Source: Bacteroidota bacterium (lineage in GTDB: Bacteria; Bacteroidota; Bacteroidia; CAILMK01; JAAYUY01). From it: a DNA stretch of 33,303 nucleotides. Location: the NCBI GenBank assembly GCA_018698135.1, contig JABINZ010000072.1, forward strand, positions 1 through 33,303. The letters are read 5' to 3'. The notes beneath the pieces are model-generated. The model was not told the origin of the DNA and searched no databases. It saw only the letters and a list, made by a program, of their open reading frames with translations. Below are positions 13,486 through 23,042 of this stretch, piece by piece (position 1 is the first letter of the stretch; each line of letters starts with the position of its first letter). The translations under genes were made by a program, and so were the position numbers.

Positions 13486-15256
13486 ATACACATTGTTACT
13501 TTGCTTAACTACTTTCTTTTTATTTGCTCAAAATGATGAATTCCTTACACATTATGAAAAATCAGCGTTTAAAGAAACTTCCCGATACGATGAAACAATT
13601 GCATTTTGCAAACAGCTCGACAAAGCTTCGGAATTGGTTCATTACACCACTTTTGGTAAAAGTTTGCAGGGACGAGATTTGCCCTTGATTATTGTTGACA
13701 AGGACGGAATGCAACAAGCCAGAGAAGTGCAGCAAACTGAAAAAGCAATTGTACTTATTCAAGCTGGAATTCATGCAGGAGAAATCAATGGTAAAGATGC
13801 GGGCATGATGTTAATCAGAGATATTGTTATTCATAAAAAACACAGCGAATTACTAAATAAGGTGACCATTGTATTTATTCCCATATTAAATGTTGATGGT
13901 CACGAAAACTTCAGTTCTTATGGTCGAATCAATCAAAATGGACCAAAAGAAATGGGATTCAGGACAAATGCCATCAATTTGAATCTGAATAGAGATTACT
14001 TGAAAGCCGATGCCTTGGAAACTCAAGCCTGGCATAAACTCTTCCTTGAATGGCTTCCTGATTTTTTTATTGACATTCATAGCACCGATGGAGCAGATTA
14101 TCAATACGTACTTACTTATGGCATGGAAATCTATGGAAATATGTCAGAAAAACTTACGAACTGGCAAACAGATGTATTCATCAAATATGTTGAGAAAAAG
14201 ATGGAAAAGGCTAATTATCCGATATTCCCTTATGTGGCATTCCGAAACTGGCATGATCCACGAAGTGGACTGAAGAGTTATCCGGGTAATCCGATGCTAT
14301 CACAGGCATATAGCGCTATTCAAAACCGACCTGGATTATTGATTGAAAGTCATATGCTTAAAGACTATAAAACACGGGTTTCAAGTACTTATGAAATGCT
14401 GGTACACAGTCTGACTATTTTAAATAAGGAATATTACCATCTTCAAAACCTGATTGATGAATCTGAGCGTTTTGTGTCGAGCGAAAGCTTTAGAGCAAAA
14501 AAATATACGCTAACATACAAAGCAAGTTCGGATAGTAGTATGGTGAAATTCAGGGGAGTAGAATATGAAACGACCACCAGTGATTTAACAGGTGGCAATT
14601 GGTTTAAATATTCAACTAAACCAGCAACTTTTGAAATTCCTTTCTTCGACAAGCATGTTCCTGAAAAGCAAGTTTTTCTACCAGAAGCTTATATTATTCC
14701 TCCTGAATGGACAGAAGTAATCAGCCGCCTAAAAAATCATGGAATTGAAACCTATACTATAGCCGAAGCTGTTAGTTTGCGTGTAAATAGTTATCATTTT
14801 GCCAATCCTGCTTGGCGATCGAATTCTTTTGAGGGAAGACAAATATTAGAGAAATTTGATTTATCTGAAGTAGAAAATGAGCGTGAATATCCACAAGGAT
14901 CTGTTATTGTTGGCTTAAACCAACCTACAGCTAAAGTTATTGCTTGCATTTTGGAACCGGAAGCTATTGGTTCATTTGCATATTGGGGTTTTTTCAATTC
15001 GATTTTCGAGCAGAAAGAATATGGCGAGAGCTATGTTATGGAAAAAATCGCCAGAAACATGTTAGAGTCGGATCCTGAATTAAAAGCAGAATTCGAAGAA
15101 AAACTAAAAAATGATCCTGACTTTGCCAATAATCAATGGACTATGTTGAATTGGTTTTACAGCAAAACAGCTTATTGGGATAGCAGAATAAACTCATATC
15201 CTGTAGGTAGGATTATGATTAAATCTGAATTGAATAAAATACGTTATGCAGATTAA
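13475..15256 (+). CDS. Secreted M14-family zinc carboxypeptidase
   Basis: The 593-residue protein has a signal peptide (MRIKYTLLLCLTTFFLFAQ). An M14 catalytic domain covers about residues 25-330. Zinc ligands are H100 and E103 in AGIHAGEINGKDAG and H202 in IDIHSTDG. LNLNLNRDYLKADALE supplies the substrate-contacting N-R pair, and E291 in LLIESHMLKDY is the likely catalytic glutamate. The remaining roughly 260 residues form a C-terminal region with beta-rich segments that is also found in long Bacteroidota M14 proteins. It probably trims peptides outside the inner membrane. No T9SS sorting domain is visible at the C-terminus. The gene starts inside the end of the preceding membrane-protein gene. 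Confidence 0.92.
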   Translation: MRIKYTLLLCLTTFFLFAQNDEFLTHYEKSAFKETSRYDETIAFCKQLDKASELVHYTTFGKSLQGRDLPLIIVDKDGMQQAREVQQTEKAIVLIQAGIHAGEINGKDAGMMLIRDIVIHKKHSELLNKVTIVFIPILNVDGHENFSSYGRINQNGPKEMGFRTNAINLNLNRDYLKADALETQAWHKLFLEWLPDFFIDIHSTDGADYQYVLTYGMEIYGNMSEKLTNWQTDVFIKYVEKKMEKANYPIFPYVAFRNWHDPRSGLKSYPGNPMLSQAYSAIQNRPGLLIESHMLKDYKTRVSSTYEMLVHSLTILNKEYYHLQNLIDESERFVSSESFRAKKYTLTYKASSDSSMVKFRGVEYETTTSDLTGGNWFKYSTKPATFEIPFFDKHVPEKQVFLPEAYIIPPEWTEVISRLKNHGIETYTIAEAVSLRVNSYHFANPAWRSNSFEGRQILEKFDLSEVENEREYPQGSVIVGLNQPTAKVIACILEPEAIGSFAYWGFFNSIFEQKEYGESYVMEKIARNMLESDPELKAEFEEKLKNDPDFANNQWTMLNWFYSKTAYWDSRINSYPVGRIMIKSELNKIRYAD

Positions 15257-15364
15257 TTATTGTTGTAAAGCACGGTTACTTCTCCTTGTTTACATATACT
15301 AATGCAATAACAATTCGGTGACTCTTTTAGTTAAAATGAGCAATATACTTTTGGCAATTGATAC

Positions 15365-15434
15365 TGTAAAAGCGAAGCGATTCCGACTGAGCATATAAAT
15401 TTTGTATTTTACTTTGAACAAAATTTATATTTTT
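15365..15434 (+). repeat. 70-bp dispersed element, copy 1, with 13-bp inverted repeat
   Basis: This stretch, beginning TGTAAAAGCGAAGCG, is identical over 70 bases to 22973-23042. It contains the perfect inverted repeat ATATAAATTTTGT / ACAAAATTTATAT (15395-15407 and 15420-15432 by my count) around a 12-nt loop, followed by a short T-run. A shared AGGAGAAA follows a few bases later. It lies about 100 bp upstream of the giant T9SS protein gene, on the same strand. A TACTTTTG -7-like box at 15346-15353 precedes it. The hairpin plus T-run could be a weak terminator for the M14 gene, but copy 2 has no gene in that position. Confidence 0.85.
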
Positions 15435-15486
15435 CATAGGAGAAACATTTTAGTTATTGGAATATATATAAATCTGCTAAAAACCC

Positions 15487-15494
15487 TATATTTG
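15487..15494 (+). promoter_or_regulatory. -7-like box for the giant T9SS protein gene
   Basis: TATATTTG fits TAnnTTTG and lies 40 bp before the ATG at 15535. The nearest TTG upstream is 27 bp away, longer than usual. If the box is used, the 70-bp element would sit upstream of the promoter. Confidence 0.33.
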
Positions 15495-15534
15495 TTAGAC
15501 ATATCAATAAATTATCGCTTATAAAAATTGAAAT

Positions 15535-18500
15535 ATGAAAATCTTTCTATACACTTTATCGATTATATCTGGTCTTTTTCTTTCTTCAAATATTCTGTCT
15601 GCACAAAACTATTGCGAACCGGTTAGCAATTGCATGATAGCACCTATAGTCGATTTTTCAACTACTGGAGCAAATGTAAATATCTCGAATTATAGTTCGG
15701 GTTGTGTCGGTACTTCTGGATATCATTTTTACTATAATAAGCCCTTAAAATCTTCAGTAAGTGATACCATTATTATTAATATAGTACCCGGTGTTCCAAC
15801 CCATAGTATTGGATATGCTATATGGATAGATTGGAATTATGATGGTGATTTTGACGATACTGGAGAAGAAGTGTGGAATTCTGGCACCTATGTTCAGGGA
15901 ACTGTTTCAGATACTATCTTTTTACCATCAAATGTTAGTGTAGGTTTAAAACGTATGAGATTACGAAGTAATTATTTTGCTGTACCGATTAGTCCATGTG
16001 GCAATACTTCTTGGGGAGAGACGGAAGATTATCCTTTACTTATTACTTTGGGCTCAGGAACAGATATGAGTATGGAAAAGCTTTTGAGTCCGAATGTTTT
16101 TACCATAGGAAATAATACAATTAAAGTACAAGTGAGAAATAATGGAGCTACTACCATTAATTCTTTCGATTTAGGTTTTCAGTTGAATAATGGAACGCCA
16201 GTTATTGCTAATAACATCAGTCAAACTATAAACTCAGGATCTGCCTTCTCGTATCAATTTGCAAATCCGATGGTTGCGGGTTCAGGTAGTCATCAATTAA
16301 AAGTCTGGGTTACGGATGCAAATAATATTGTGCCTGACAGTATTCCCTCCAACGATACAATGCTTGTGAGTTTTTGTACAGGTATGAGTGGTACATATTC
16401 AATAGGATCAACAGGTGATTATGCTAGCTTTAATAGTGCCATCTCAGCTATGAGTAATTGTGGAGTTTCTGGAGTAACTGTATTCACTATTTTACCCGGC
16501 ACATATGCCGAACAGCTTGTGATACCTGAAATCAATGGGATTTCAGCAAGTGCAACTGTTACATTTAATGGTTTGGACAATACAAAAGTTCATCTCACAA
16601 AATCAATCTCTGGAAGCACAGATGGATTAATTGTACTTGATGAAGCAGACTATTTTACTTTTAAAAATATCAAGATTACAAATAGTTCTCTTTTTGGAAA
16701 TGCAGTTCTACTAAAAGGTAGTGCAGATTATAACACCTTTGATAGTTGTGTGATTTCATCTACTTATTATGGAATTTCTTCAAGTGAATCTAATTATACA
16801 ACAGTTTCAAATAGCAAATTTACAGGAGGAAAAACAGCCATTTATTTTAATGGTCCGGCAAGCCGTTGTAATTTCAATAAAGCCATCAATAACTCCATCA
16901 GCGGACAGTCTGATTATGGTATCAATTTCTCTAATCAAAGATTTGCTCAAGCTTTATCCAATAAAATTACAAGTCAAGCCAATAATGCTTATGCTGGTAT
17001 ATATGCTAATTATAGCAGTGGAACTCAAATTGAAGCAAATATTATTGAACCCTTTGAGGTAGGAATTAAGGTATTTCGTGAAAATTATATTACGCAAGAT
17101 AGTGCCTTGTTCGTGAATAATATCATTGGAAATTTTGGATCAACAAACAAGCAAACGGGTATGGATATGAATTATGCTTGGAATCTTAGGATATTGCATA
17201 ACACCATCGCTTTGAATTCAACAGGATATACAGATACCAGCCATGTTGGTTTATTTTTATATTATGCCCTGGGATCAAAAATTAAAAATAACATATTTTA
17301 TAACACAGGCAAAAATATATTACTTACCATTAAGGGTACAGGTTATTCAGGTTATGTTCCATATGAAATTGATAATAATTTATATTACTCGACTTATAAT
17401 GGTGCAAAGTTTTATAATAACGGTGTTTATTACTCTGATCTAGCCAGCTTTAAAAAATCAACTAATTTTTTATTATCACCCCATAACGAAAATTCCTTCT
17501 TTCAAGATAATCCAAATTTTGTTTCGAACACTGATTTTCATTTATCATCTCAATATGCTCCATACAATGGCACTAATCTAGGTGTATTATACGATGTTGA
17601 TGGCGATAGCAGGTGTATTTATGCGCATACAATTGGAGCTGATGAAAGTAGTTTTAATGTAAACAAACCTGTAGCAGGATTTTCTGTTGATGATACTGTT
17701 TGTTTAAATTCTCCAATCACATTTATTAACGATGCATCTTCAAATTCTGCATTGGGACACGAATGGTATTTGAATGGTTATTATCAAACAAATTCAACAA
17801 ACTTTACCTATACTTTTCCAAATTATGCAGCACACGATACCGTTTTACTTATAACAAAAAGTTGTGGTGGTATCGATTCGTTTTCAAAGCTGGTTTATAT
17901 CGATAGTCCCAACGTAAAACCTATATCTGGTTTTCTTGCAAATAAAAACATTGTCAATCCTTTTGATGAGGTGCAATTGTATAGTTTGTCTGCCAATTGC
18001 CCCTCTAATTGGGAATGGCGAATTACACCAGAATATGTCTATGATCCGCAATTAGGACAGCAGCAAGCCTATTATTATATGAATTTTACAAATAAAAACT
18101 CTCAAAATCCCAAACTAAAATTCGAATATCCTGGAAAATACAATGTTTGTTTGGTTTCATCAAATGCTATTGGTAGCGATACGCTATGTTTTTACGAGTA
18201 TATTTATGTAATTCCAGTTCAATACATGTGTATTTACGCACTTCCAGAAACTCAAAATTCTATAACTGGCCTTTTATATGATGATGGAGGCCCTTCATCC
18301 GATTATGCGAATGGAACAGGTTCTATTTGTGATTTTAAATTAACCCCATGTGCAGATACACTTTATTTTACATTCTCGGAATTTGAAGTAAACCCAGGTG
18401 ATTATCTCAGGATTTATGATGGAATAAGCAATCTGGGGACACCTCTTTGGGATGTTTCTGTATATGGAGCAAATGGATTAACTGGCTCTATGGCAGCTTC

Positions 18501-21099
18501 TGGTTTTGATACTACTGTTATTTCATATTCAGGGAATATGTATTTTGAATGGAGTGCTAATAATGTTGGCACAAATAAAGGATTTATTGGAGAGTGGCTA
18601 GGCTCATCAACTGTTGAACCTCCTCCGGTTGCTAGTTTCACGTGTCCTGATACCGTTTGTTTGAATGTTCCTGTTTCTTTCCAAAATACTTCGTCAGGTG
18701 GAAATTTACGCTATGCATGGAGTTTTGACAACAGTGGATTTACACATGCAATTTCCGAAAATCCAACATACACTTTCACTACTTCAGGTCAACATACTGT
18801 AACACTAAATGTATTGAATTGTGGGGGAGATAGCTCCTTTGCTAAAAGTATTTTTGTAATTGGAGGAACTGCTGCTCCAACAGCCGATTTTATAGCCGAT
18901 AATTTGAATCCATTTAAAACCATTGATGTTGTTAATTTCACTGATTTAAGTCATGCCAATCCATTGAATCCATTGGGTTGTATTGATTATTGGAATTGGT
19001 CAATAAGTCCTTCCACCTATACAGCTGTGTCATCTTTCCCTAATGGGCAAAACCCTCGGATTACCTTTAACGATACGGGTTGTTATACCGTAACCTTAAT
19101 ATCAGGTTATGGAAATAGCCGAGATACACTGACAAAACAATGTTATATTGATCCAACAGATTATTGCATTCCTGTAGTTAACAATCTGAATAATGATATC
19201 GGTATCTCAAAAGTTGAAATTGCTTCAATTACCAAGTTTAGTTCCAGTGGGATGGTCGGTTATACCGATTATGCTGGATCGATTTCTACTTATATTGATG
19301 AATATGTACAGTATACAATTGATATTCATCGCATCTCAGGGAATAATGCCATTACACGTAAAGTTTGGATTGATTGGAACATCGATGGTGATTTTGACGA
19401 TGCAGGGGAACTGGTCGTTCAACAAGCTAGCTCAAATTCGCTTTATTACACTGATAGTTTCACTGTACCGGTTTTGAGTAAATATGGATCGACCAGAATG
19501 CGAGTTGGAGTCTGCATAGCTGGTTATCCGAATACTCCCTGCGGACCAAACTTTTTTGGGGAGTTTGAAGATTATCGATTAATTCTAAGACCTTACTCAA
19601 TTCCTCCAGAAGTAAAACTTATTGGATCGGACACATTGATGGTTATGCAATGTTTTGGCTTTAATGATCCTGGGGCAACGGCTACCAGCGTTTTGTATGG
19701 AAATTTGACTAGTCAAATAGTTACTACTCATAATGTTGATCCAAATAATGCCGGAGTATACACTGTTAACTATACAGTGAGCGATCCTAAAGGAAATACA
19801 ACAATTAAGAAACGAACAATTCTGGTTATTGCTGAAGCTACTCCTCCTGTTATCACATTAATAGGCAATGCAGTTGATACAGTTAATGTGATGAGTACAT
19901 ACAGCGATCAGGGAGTCACTTCGAGTGATAGTTGTAGCGGTATAGATAGGGTAGAGGTAAGTGGTCAGGTATTTACCAATTTCCTTGGCAAATTCACTTT
20001 AAACTATACAGCCTACGATAAAAATCAAAACACAGCATCAACAAGCCGTTTGGTTTATGTGATAGATACAGAGGCACCAGTTGTCCAATTAATAGGAAAT
20101 GCAGTCGATACAGTTGAAGTATTCAATTCTTATTTCGATTCAGGAGTAGTTTATACAGATAATTATGACCAAAATCCAAAATTAGTTGTTACAGGAAATG
20201 TAAATACATCTAAAATTGGCTCGTATACATTGAAATATGAAGTTTCCGATTCAAGTGGAAATTCATCTGTATTGTATAGATATGTTCATGTTTTTGATTT
20301 AAGTGCACCACAAATCTCTAGCAATTATGCTTCAGGCGACACCATACATATCAATATATTCACTTCGGTGTATGACAAGTTAAACCTGAGTTATAGTGAT
20401 AATTATAATAACACTGGCGATTTAACCATTGTTAGTAGTGGTACCTATGCTAGTTCATTTGGAACTGGATCAGCAAATAGTATTGGTTGTTATACTTTAT
20501 CCCATTCTGCTACCGATGTTTCAAATAATTCATCTTCAGTTTCTTATGTCGTGTGTGTGGAAGATTTAGAAAAACCAATCATTACTTTGTTGGGGAGTTC
20601 GGTCATCAACATTAAACAATGGGAAACTGCTGACACCAACGATATGAAAGTAAATGTAACTGATAATTACGATAACAATCCAACGATTTGGGTTAGTGGT
20701 AGTTATTATGATGATTATCTGAAGCATGATAAAGATGGATTTTACAATGTGATCTATCATGCAAAAGATCAATCAGGAAATGAGGCAGACACTGTAATCC
20801 GATATATTAACGTTCTTCCTAATATTTCTATTGATGAAAACCCGATAGATGAGCAGATTAATTTATATCCTAATCCGGCAAAGAGTATTGTTTATGTGTC
20901 AATCAACCTGAAAGAATCGGGCAATGGAATTATTTGCATCATGAATCAATTAGGACAATGTGTTTATACAGATAATGAGGTCGATCTTTCTAAACAGATT
21001 CACCCTATTTCTATTGCACATTTGGCATCTGGCATGTACCATGTTCGAATATCTACAAATGAGCAGTTGATTATTAAAAAGCTGATTCTAAGCAAGTAA
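15535..21099 (+). CDS. Giant T9SS-secreted surface protein (GEVED, beta-helix, PKD, CUB, HYR/DUF5011-like)
   Basis: This 1854-residue protein has a signal peptide (1-24). A GEVED domain at about 26-172 contains the acidic IDWNYDGDFDDTGEE motif. A CARDB-like segment follows at 175-280, then a right-handed beta-helix at about 285-706 with repeated short N/S/T-rich turns. Next are two PKD-like modules (708-893), a CUB-like domain (898-1025) with DYLRIYDG, two more PKD-like modules (1031-1207) and a second GEVED (1211-1355, IDWNIDGDFDDAGE). Five HYR/DUF5011-like repeats (1358-1760) begin LIG..., two of them with near-identical LIGNAVDTV. A type A sorting domain starts at LYPNPAKS (about 1777) and ends KKLILSK. 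It is exported by Sec and then T9SS and held on or released from the cell surface. The acidic GEVED motifs suggest Ca2+ binding (inference). No catalytic domain is seen, so adhesion is more likely than enzymatic work. Confidence 0.92.
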   Translation: MKIFLYTLSIISGLFLSSNILSAQNYCEPVSNCMIAPIVDFSTTGANVNISNYSSGCVGTSGYHFYYNKPLKSSVSDTIIINIVPGVPTHSIGYAIWIDWNYDGDFDDTGEEVWNSGTYVQGTVSDTIFLPSNVSVGLKRMRLRSNYFAVPISPCGNTSWGETEDYPLLITLGSGTDMSMEKLLSPNVFTIGNNTIKVQVRNNGATTINSFDLGFQLNNGTPVIANNISQTINSGSAFSYQFANPMVAGSGSHQLKVWVTDANNIVPDSIPSNDTMLVSFCTGMSGTYSIGSTGDYASFNSAISAMSNCGVSGVTVFTILPGTYAEQLVIPEINGISASATVTFNGLDNTKVHLTKSISGSTDGLIVLDEADYFTFKNIKITNSSLFGNAVLLKGSADYNTFDSCVISSTYYGISSSESNYTTVSNSKFTGGKTAIYFNGPASRCNFNKAINNSISGQSDYGINFSNQRFAQALSNKITSQANNAYAGIYANYSSGTQIEANIIEPFEVGIKVFRENYITQDSALFVNNIIGNFGSTNKQTGMDMNYAWNLRILHNTIALNSTGYTDTSHVGLFLYYALGSKIKNNIFYNTGKNILLTIKGTGYSGYVPYEIDNNLYYSTYNGAKFYNNGVYYSDLASFKKSTNFLLSPHNENSFFQDNPNFVSNTDFHLSSQYAPYNGTNLGVLYDVDGDSRCIYAHTIGADESSFNVNKPVAGFSVDDTVCLNSPITFINDASSNSALGHEWYLNGYYQTNSTNFTYTFPNYAAHDTVLLITKSCGGIDSFSKLVYIDSPNVKPISGFLANKNIVNPFDEVQLYSLSANCPSNWEWRITPEYVYDPQLGQQQAYYYMNFTNKNSQNPKLKFEYPGKYNVCLVSSNAIGSDTLCFYEYIYVIPVQYMCIYALPETQNSITGLLYDDGGPSSDYANGTGSICDFKLTPCADTLYFTFSEFEVNPGDYLRIYDGISNLGTPLWDVSVYGANGLTGSMAASGFDTTVISYSGNMYFEWSANNVGTNKGFIGEWLGSSTVEPPPVASFTCPDTVCLNVPVSFQNTSSGGNLRYAWSFDNSGFTHAISENPTYTFTTSGQHTVTLNVLNCGGDSSFAKSIFVIGGTAAPTADFIADNLNPFKTIDVVNFTDLSHANPLNPLGCIDYWNWSISPSTYTAVSSFPNGQNPRITFNDTGCYTVTLISGYGNSRDTLTKQCYIDPTDYCIPVVNNLNNDIGISKVEIASITKFSSSGMVGYTDYAGSISTYIDEYVQYTIDIHRISGNNAITRKVWIDWNIDGDFDDAGELVVQQASSNSLYYTDSFTVPVLSKYGSTRMRVGVCIAGYPNTPCGPNFFGEFEDYRLILRPYSIPPEVKLIGSDTLMVMQCFGFNDPGATATSVLYGNLTSQIVTTHNVDPNNAGVYTVNYTVSDPKGNTTIKKRTILVIAEATPPVITLIGNAVDTVNVMSTYSDQGVTSSDSCSGIDRVEVSGQVFTNFLGKFTLNYTAYDKNQNTASTSRLVYVIDTEAPVVQLIGNAVDTVEVFNSYFDSGVVYTDNYDQNPKLVVTGNVNTSKIGSYTLKYEVSDSSGNSSVLYRYVHVFDLSAPQISSNYASGDTIHINIFTSVYDKLNLSYSDNYNNTGDLTIVSSGTYASSFGTGSANSIGCYTLSHSATDVSNNSSSVSYVVCVEDLEKPIITLLGSSVINIKQWETADTNDMKVNVTDNYDNNPTIWVSGSYYDDYLKHDKDGFYNVIYHAKDQSGNEADTVIRYINVLPNISIDENPIDEQINLYPNPAKSIVYVSINLKESGNGIICIMNQLGQCVYTDNEVDLSKQIHPISIAHLASGMYHVRISTNEQLIIKKLILSK

Positions 21100-21120
21100 G
21101 CTTAAAGTATAATGAAATAG

Positions 21121-21154
21121 AAGCCGTTTGTTCCAAAACAAGCGGCTTTTTTTT
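21121..21154 (+). terminator. Intrinsic terminator of the giant T9SS protein gene
   Basis: AAGCCGTTTGTT (21121-21132) pairs over 12 positions, one G-T, with AACAAGCGGCTT (21137-21148) around CCAA. Eight Ts follow (21147-21154). It begins 21 bp after the stop codon. Confidence 0.9.
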
Positions 21155-21213
21155 GGTCTCAAAACATGAAGACAGTATACGGAAGGATTTTTAATTATCC
21201 CGAGTTCAGCTTA

Positions 21214-21918
21214 TTAGTGTATGAGGACAGGAATTATGTAAATCTTCTTTTGTGAGATTACTTTCAAAAAATAATTACCCTTAGGTGCATGGTAAATTAG
21301 GGGGATCGTATTTTGCCCTTCAATTGTAGTAAATGATTTTTCCTTTCCAATTTCTTTTCCAGAGTTATCTATTAGAACAACAGTAATTGATTCAGCTTGC
21401 TTAGTGTGATAACGCAAATAGAACTGTCCCTGATTAGGATTTGGAAAAGCTATAAAGTCGTTATCATTCCATACAAACAATTCATTAACAGAAACATAAG
21501 CGGTATCGGTTATACAATAAAATCGGTAGGTATATATCAAATTTGAATCAATAGAGTTTCTGAATTCTAATAGTGCGTTTCCCTGGTTATTCTGATCTGT
21601 TGCTGTTACAAAATGAAATATAAACTCCTGTTTTGATAAAGCCGCAATAGTTACTTTATTCACACTTAAATAGTGAGGCAGGCATAAATCGGTTGAAATA
21701 TTTGAAGTCCAGTTTGCTGGGATATTGTTCTCAAGTCGAGTAATGGTTATTTCAATCGGACTTTCTGAATAATTAATCAGGTCGCCTTTAATTTCTTTTT
21801 CCGATCCGGGTTTTCCAAAAACTACCGTATCGCTATACAATTCAAGTTCAAAAACTTGCGAAAAAGACATTAGAGATAGAAATAAGCAAATTGTTGTAAG
21901 GGGAAATAACTTAATCAT
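21214..21918 (-). CDS. Secreted protein with T9SS type A sorting domain
   Basis: The 234-residue protein has a signal peptide (1-20, ending SFSQ). A beta-sandwich-like N-terminal part follows (about 22-135), containing GDLINYSESPIEITITR, in the style of domains that bind or cap larger exported partners. The C-terminal sorting domain (about 157-234) opens with AFPNPNQGQFYLRY and has GKEIGKEK and PKGNYFLKVIS. It ends IYIIPVLIH, so the usual final basic stretch is weak. No enzymatic motif is visible. The start codon abuts the stop codon of the deiodinase-like gene upstream, so the two form one transcript and may act together. Confidence 0.82.
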   Translation of the reverse strand: MIKLFPLTTICLFLSLMSFSQVFELELYSDTVVFGKPGSEKEIKGDLINYSESPIEITITRLENNIPANWTSNISTDLCLPHYLSVNKVTIAALSKQEFIFHFVTATDQNNQGNALLEFRNSIDSNLIYTYRFYCITDTAYVSVNELFVWNDNDFIAFPNPNQGQFYLRYHTKQAESITVVLIDNSGKEIGKEKSFTTIEGQNTIPLIYHAPKGNYFLKVISQKKIYIIPVLIH

Positions 21919-22890
21919 CTAATTTACTATTAGTTTGCCTTCTGAAATTGCATTACTATAACTGGATAACTGATAATAATAAATACCTCTATCAAGACCT
22001 TCCACATTCAATGAATAATTTGTCTGCATGTTTAATTGTGTTTGCTTAACCATTTCGCCAATACTGTTGAATAGTTGCAATTCACCCATGAAAGCAGTTT
22101 TGAAGTTGAAATTAACTGTAGAATTGGCTGGGTTAGGATAAACAGACAAAGAGTTATTTAGTATTTGTTCAGATATTGCTGATATGCCTAATAAACTGTC
22201 AATGTCTGCTGACATATCGAAGGGGAGTTTATTAAACCATCCATGTTTGGCAAAAATAACGCCATTTGGTTCAATCAGATAGGCATTGTTTGGAGCTGGA
22301 CCAAAAGTGTTCCACCATCTATTACAAGGGCCATCTATTAATACTTCATAACTAATCGACATATTGTTTAACATATCCTGAACAATGGATACACGATCGC
22401 CATAGGTCACAGGCTGACGATATAATATACCTTCATTGATGTTGCTTGATGTTGTCCATACATTTCCAGAATAGGGACTGGTATCAATATCTGGATGAGG
22501 TTCAAGCACATAAATAATGAATATCGACAATTGATTTCCGTATTTCTGCGCAATAGCATCAATATCAGGAACTTTTCCTCTGAAAACCGGACATGTATAG
22601 CTTCCTGCAACCAATAAAATAGGTTTCCCTTTTTGTAATTCAACTGCTATATCTGTTTCCTGATTATTTACATTATAAAGCTTAAAATGGTTAATGGTAT
22701 CGCCTGCTTGCAAACCGGTAGTTTTGAATGACCCATCAGGATCGAGGTATAAGGGGATTTCACAAATTGAGTCGGCAGGCATAGGAAGACTGCTTAAACC
22801 GATACTTGGTTTCAGACTTTGAGCAAAAAATACAGTTTGATAAACCAGTAAAGCTGCAATTGTCAGAATAATTCGAAATGCAATTCTCAT
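21919..22890 (-). CDS. Secreted deiodinase-like thioredoxin-fold protein with T9SS sorting domain
   Basis: The 323-residue protein has a signal peptide (1-24). The domain at about 60-230 resembles the iodothyronine deiodinase/thioredoxin fold: PILLVAGSYTCPVFRGKVP (90-108) with C100 where animal deiodinases have selenocysteine, then IYVLEPHPD (126-134) with the Glu/His pair, and later DGPCNRWWNTFGPAPNNAYLI and a G-V-I-F-A-K-H-G-W segment. A type A sorting domain follows (about 245-323) with SVYPNPANS and DRGIYYYQLSS, ending EGKLIVN. In bacteria this fold usually marks redox enzymes of unknown substrate, and a thyroid-hormone role is not implied. The downstream secreted gene abuts it. Confidence 0.8.
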   Translation of the reverse strand: MRIAFRIILTIAALLVYQTVFFAQSLKPSIGLSSLPMPADSICEIPLYLDPDGSFKTTGLQAGDTINHFKLYNVNNQETDIAVELQKGKPILLVAGSYTCPVFRGKVPDIDAIAQKYGNQLSIFIIYVLEPHPDIDTSPYSGNVWTTSSNINEGILYRQPVTYGDRVSIVQDMLNNMSISYEVLIDGPCNRWWNTFGPAPNNAYLIEPNGVIFAKHGWFNKLPFDMSADIDSLLGISAISEQILNNSLSVYPNPANSTVNFNFKTAFMGELQLFNSIGEMVKQTQLNMQTNYSLNVEGLDRGIYYYQLSSYSNAISEGKLIVN

Positions 22891-22914
22891 GTCATAAATT
22901 TAAATATCTATATA

Positions 22915-22922
22915 CAAATATA
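22915..22922 (-). promoter_or_regulatory. -7-like box for the deiodinase-like operon
   Basis: Read on the minus strand this is TATATTTG, 24 bp before the start codon at 22890. No TTG lies at the usual distance. Confidence 0.38.
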
Positions 22923-22972
22923 CTTGATTTTTTTTCGTTTGAAATTACCTATTGACAAATGAAAAAAAATCA

Positions 22973-23042
22973 TGTAAAAGCGAAGCGATTCCGACTGAGC
23001 ATATAAATTTTGTATTTTACTTTGAACAAAATTTATATTTTT
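22973..23042 (+). repeat. 70-bp dispersed element, copy 2, with 13-bp inverted repeat
   Basis: This copy is identical to 15365-15434 and has the same perfect 13-bp inverted repeat and T-run (six Ts here). AGGAGAAA follows, as in copy 1. It lies between divergent genes, about 150 bp upstream of the small secreted-protein gene on the same strand. It therefore cannot be the terminator of an upstream plus-strand gene. The rest of this 305-bp intergenic stretch shows no other gene. Confidence 0.85.

Noticed and set aside
16769-17062. 97-codon out-of-frame ORF inside the giant T9SS gene
   Set aside because: It overlaps the beta-helix region in another frame and shows no protein-like features. It is a shadow of the repetitive coding sequence.
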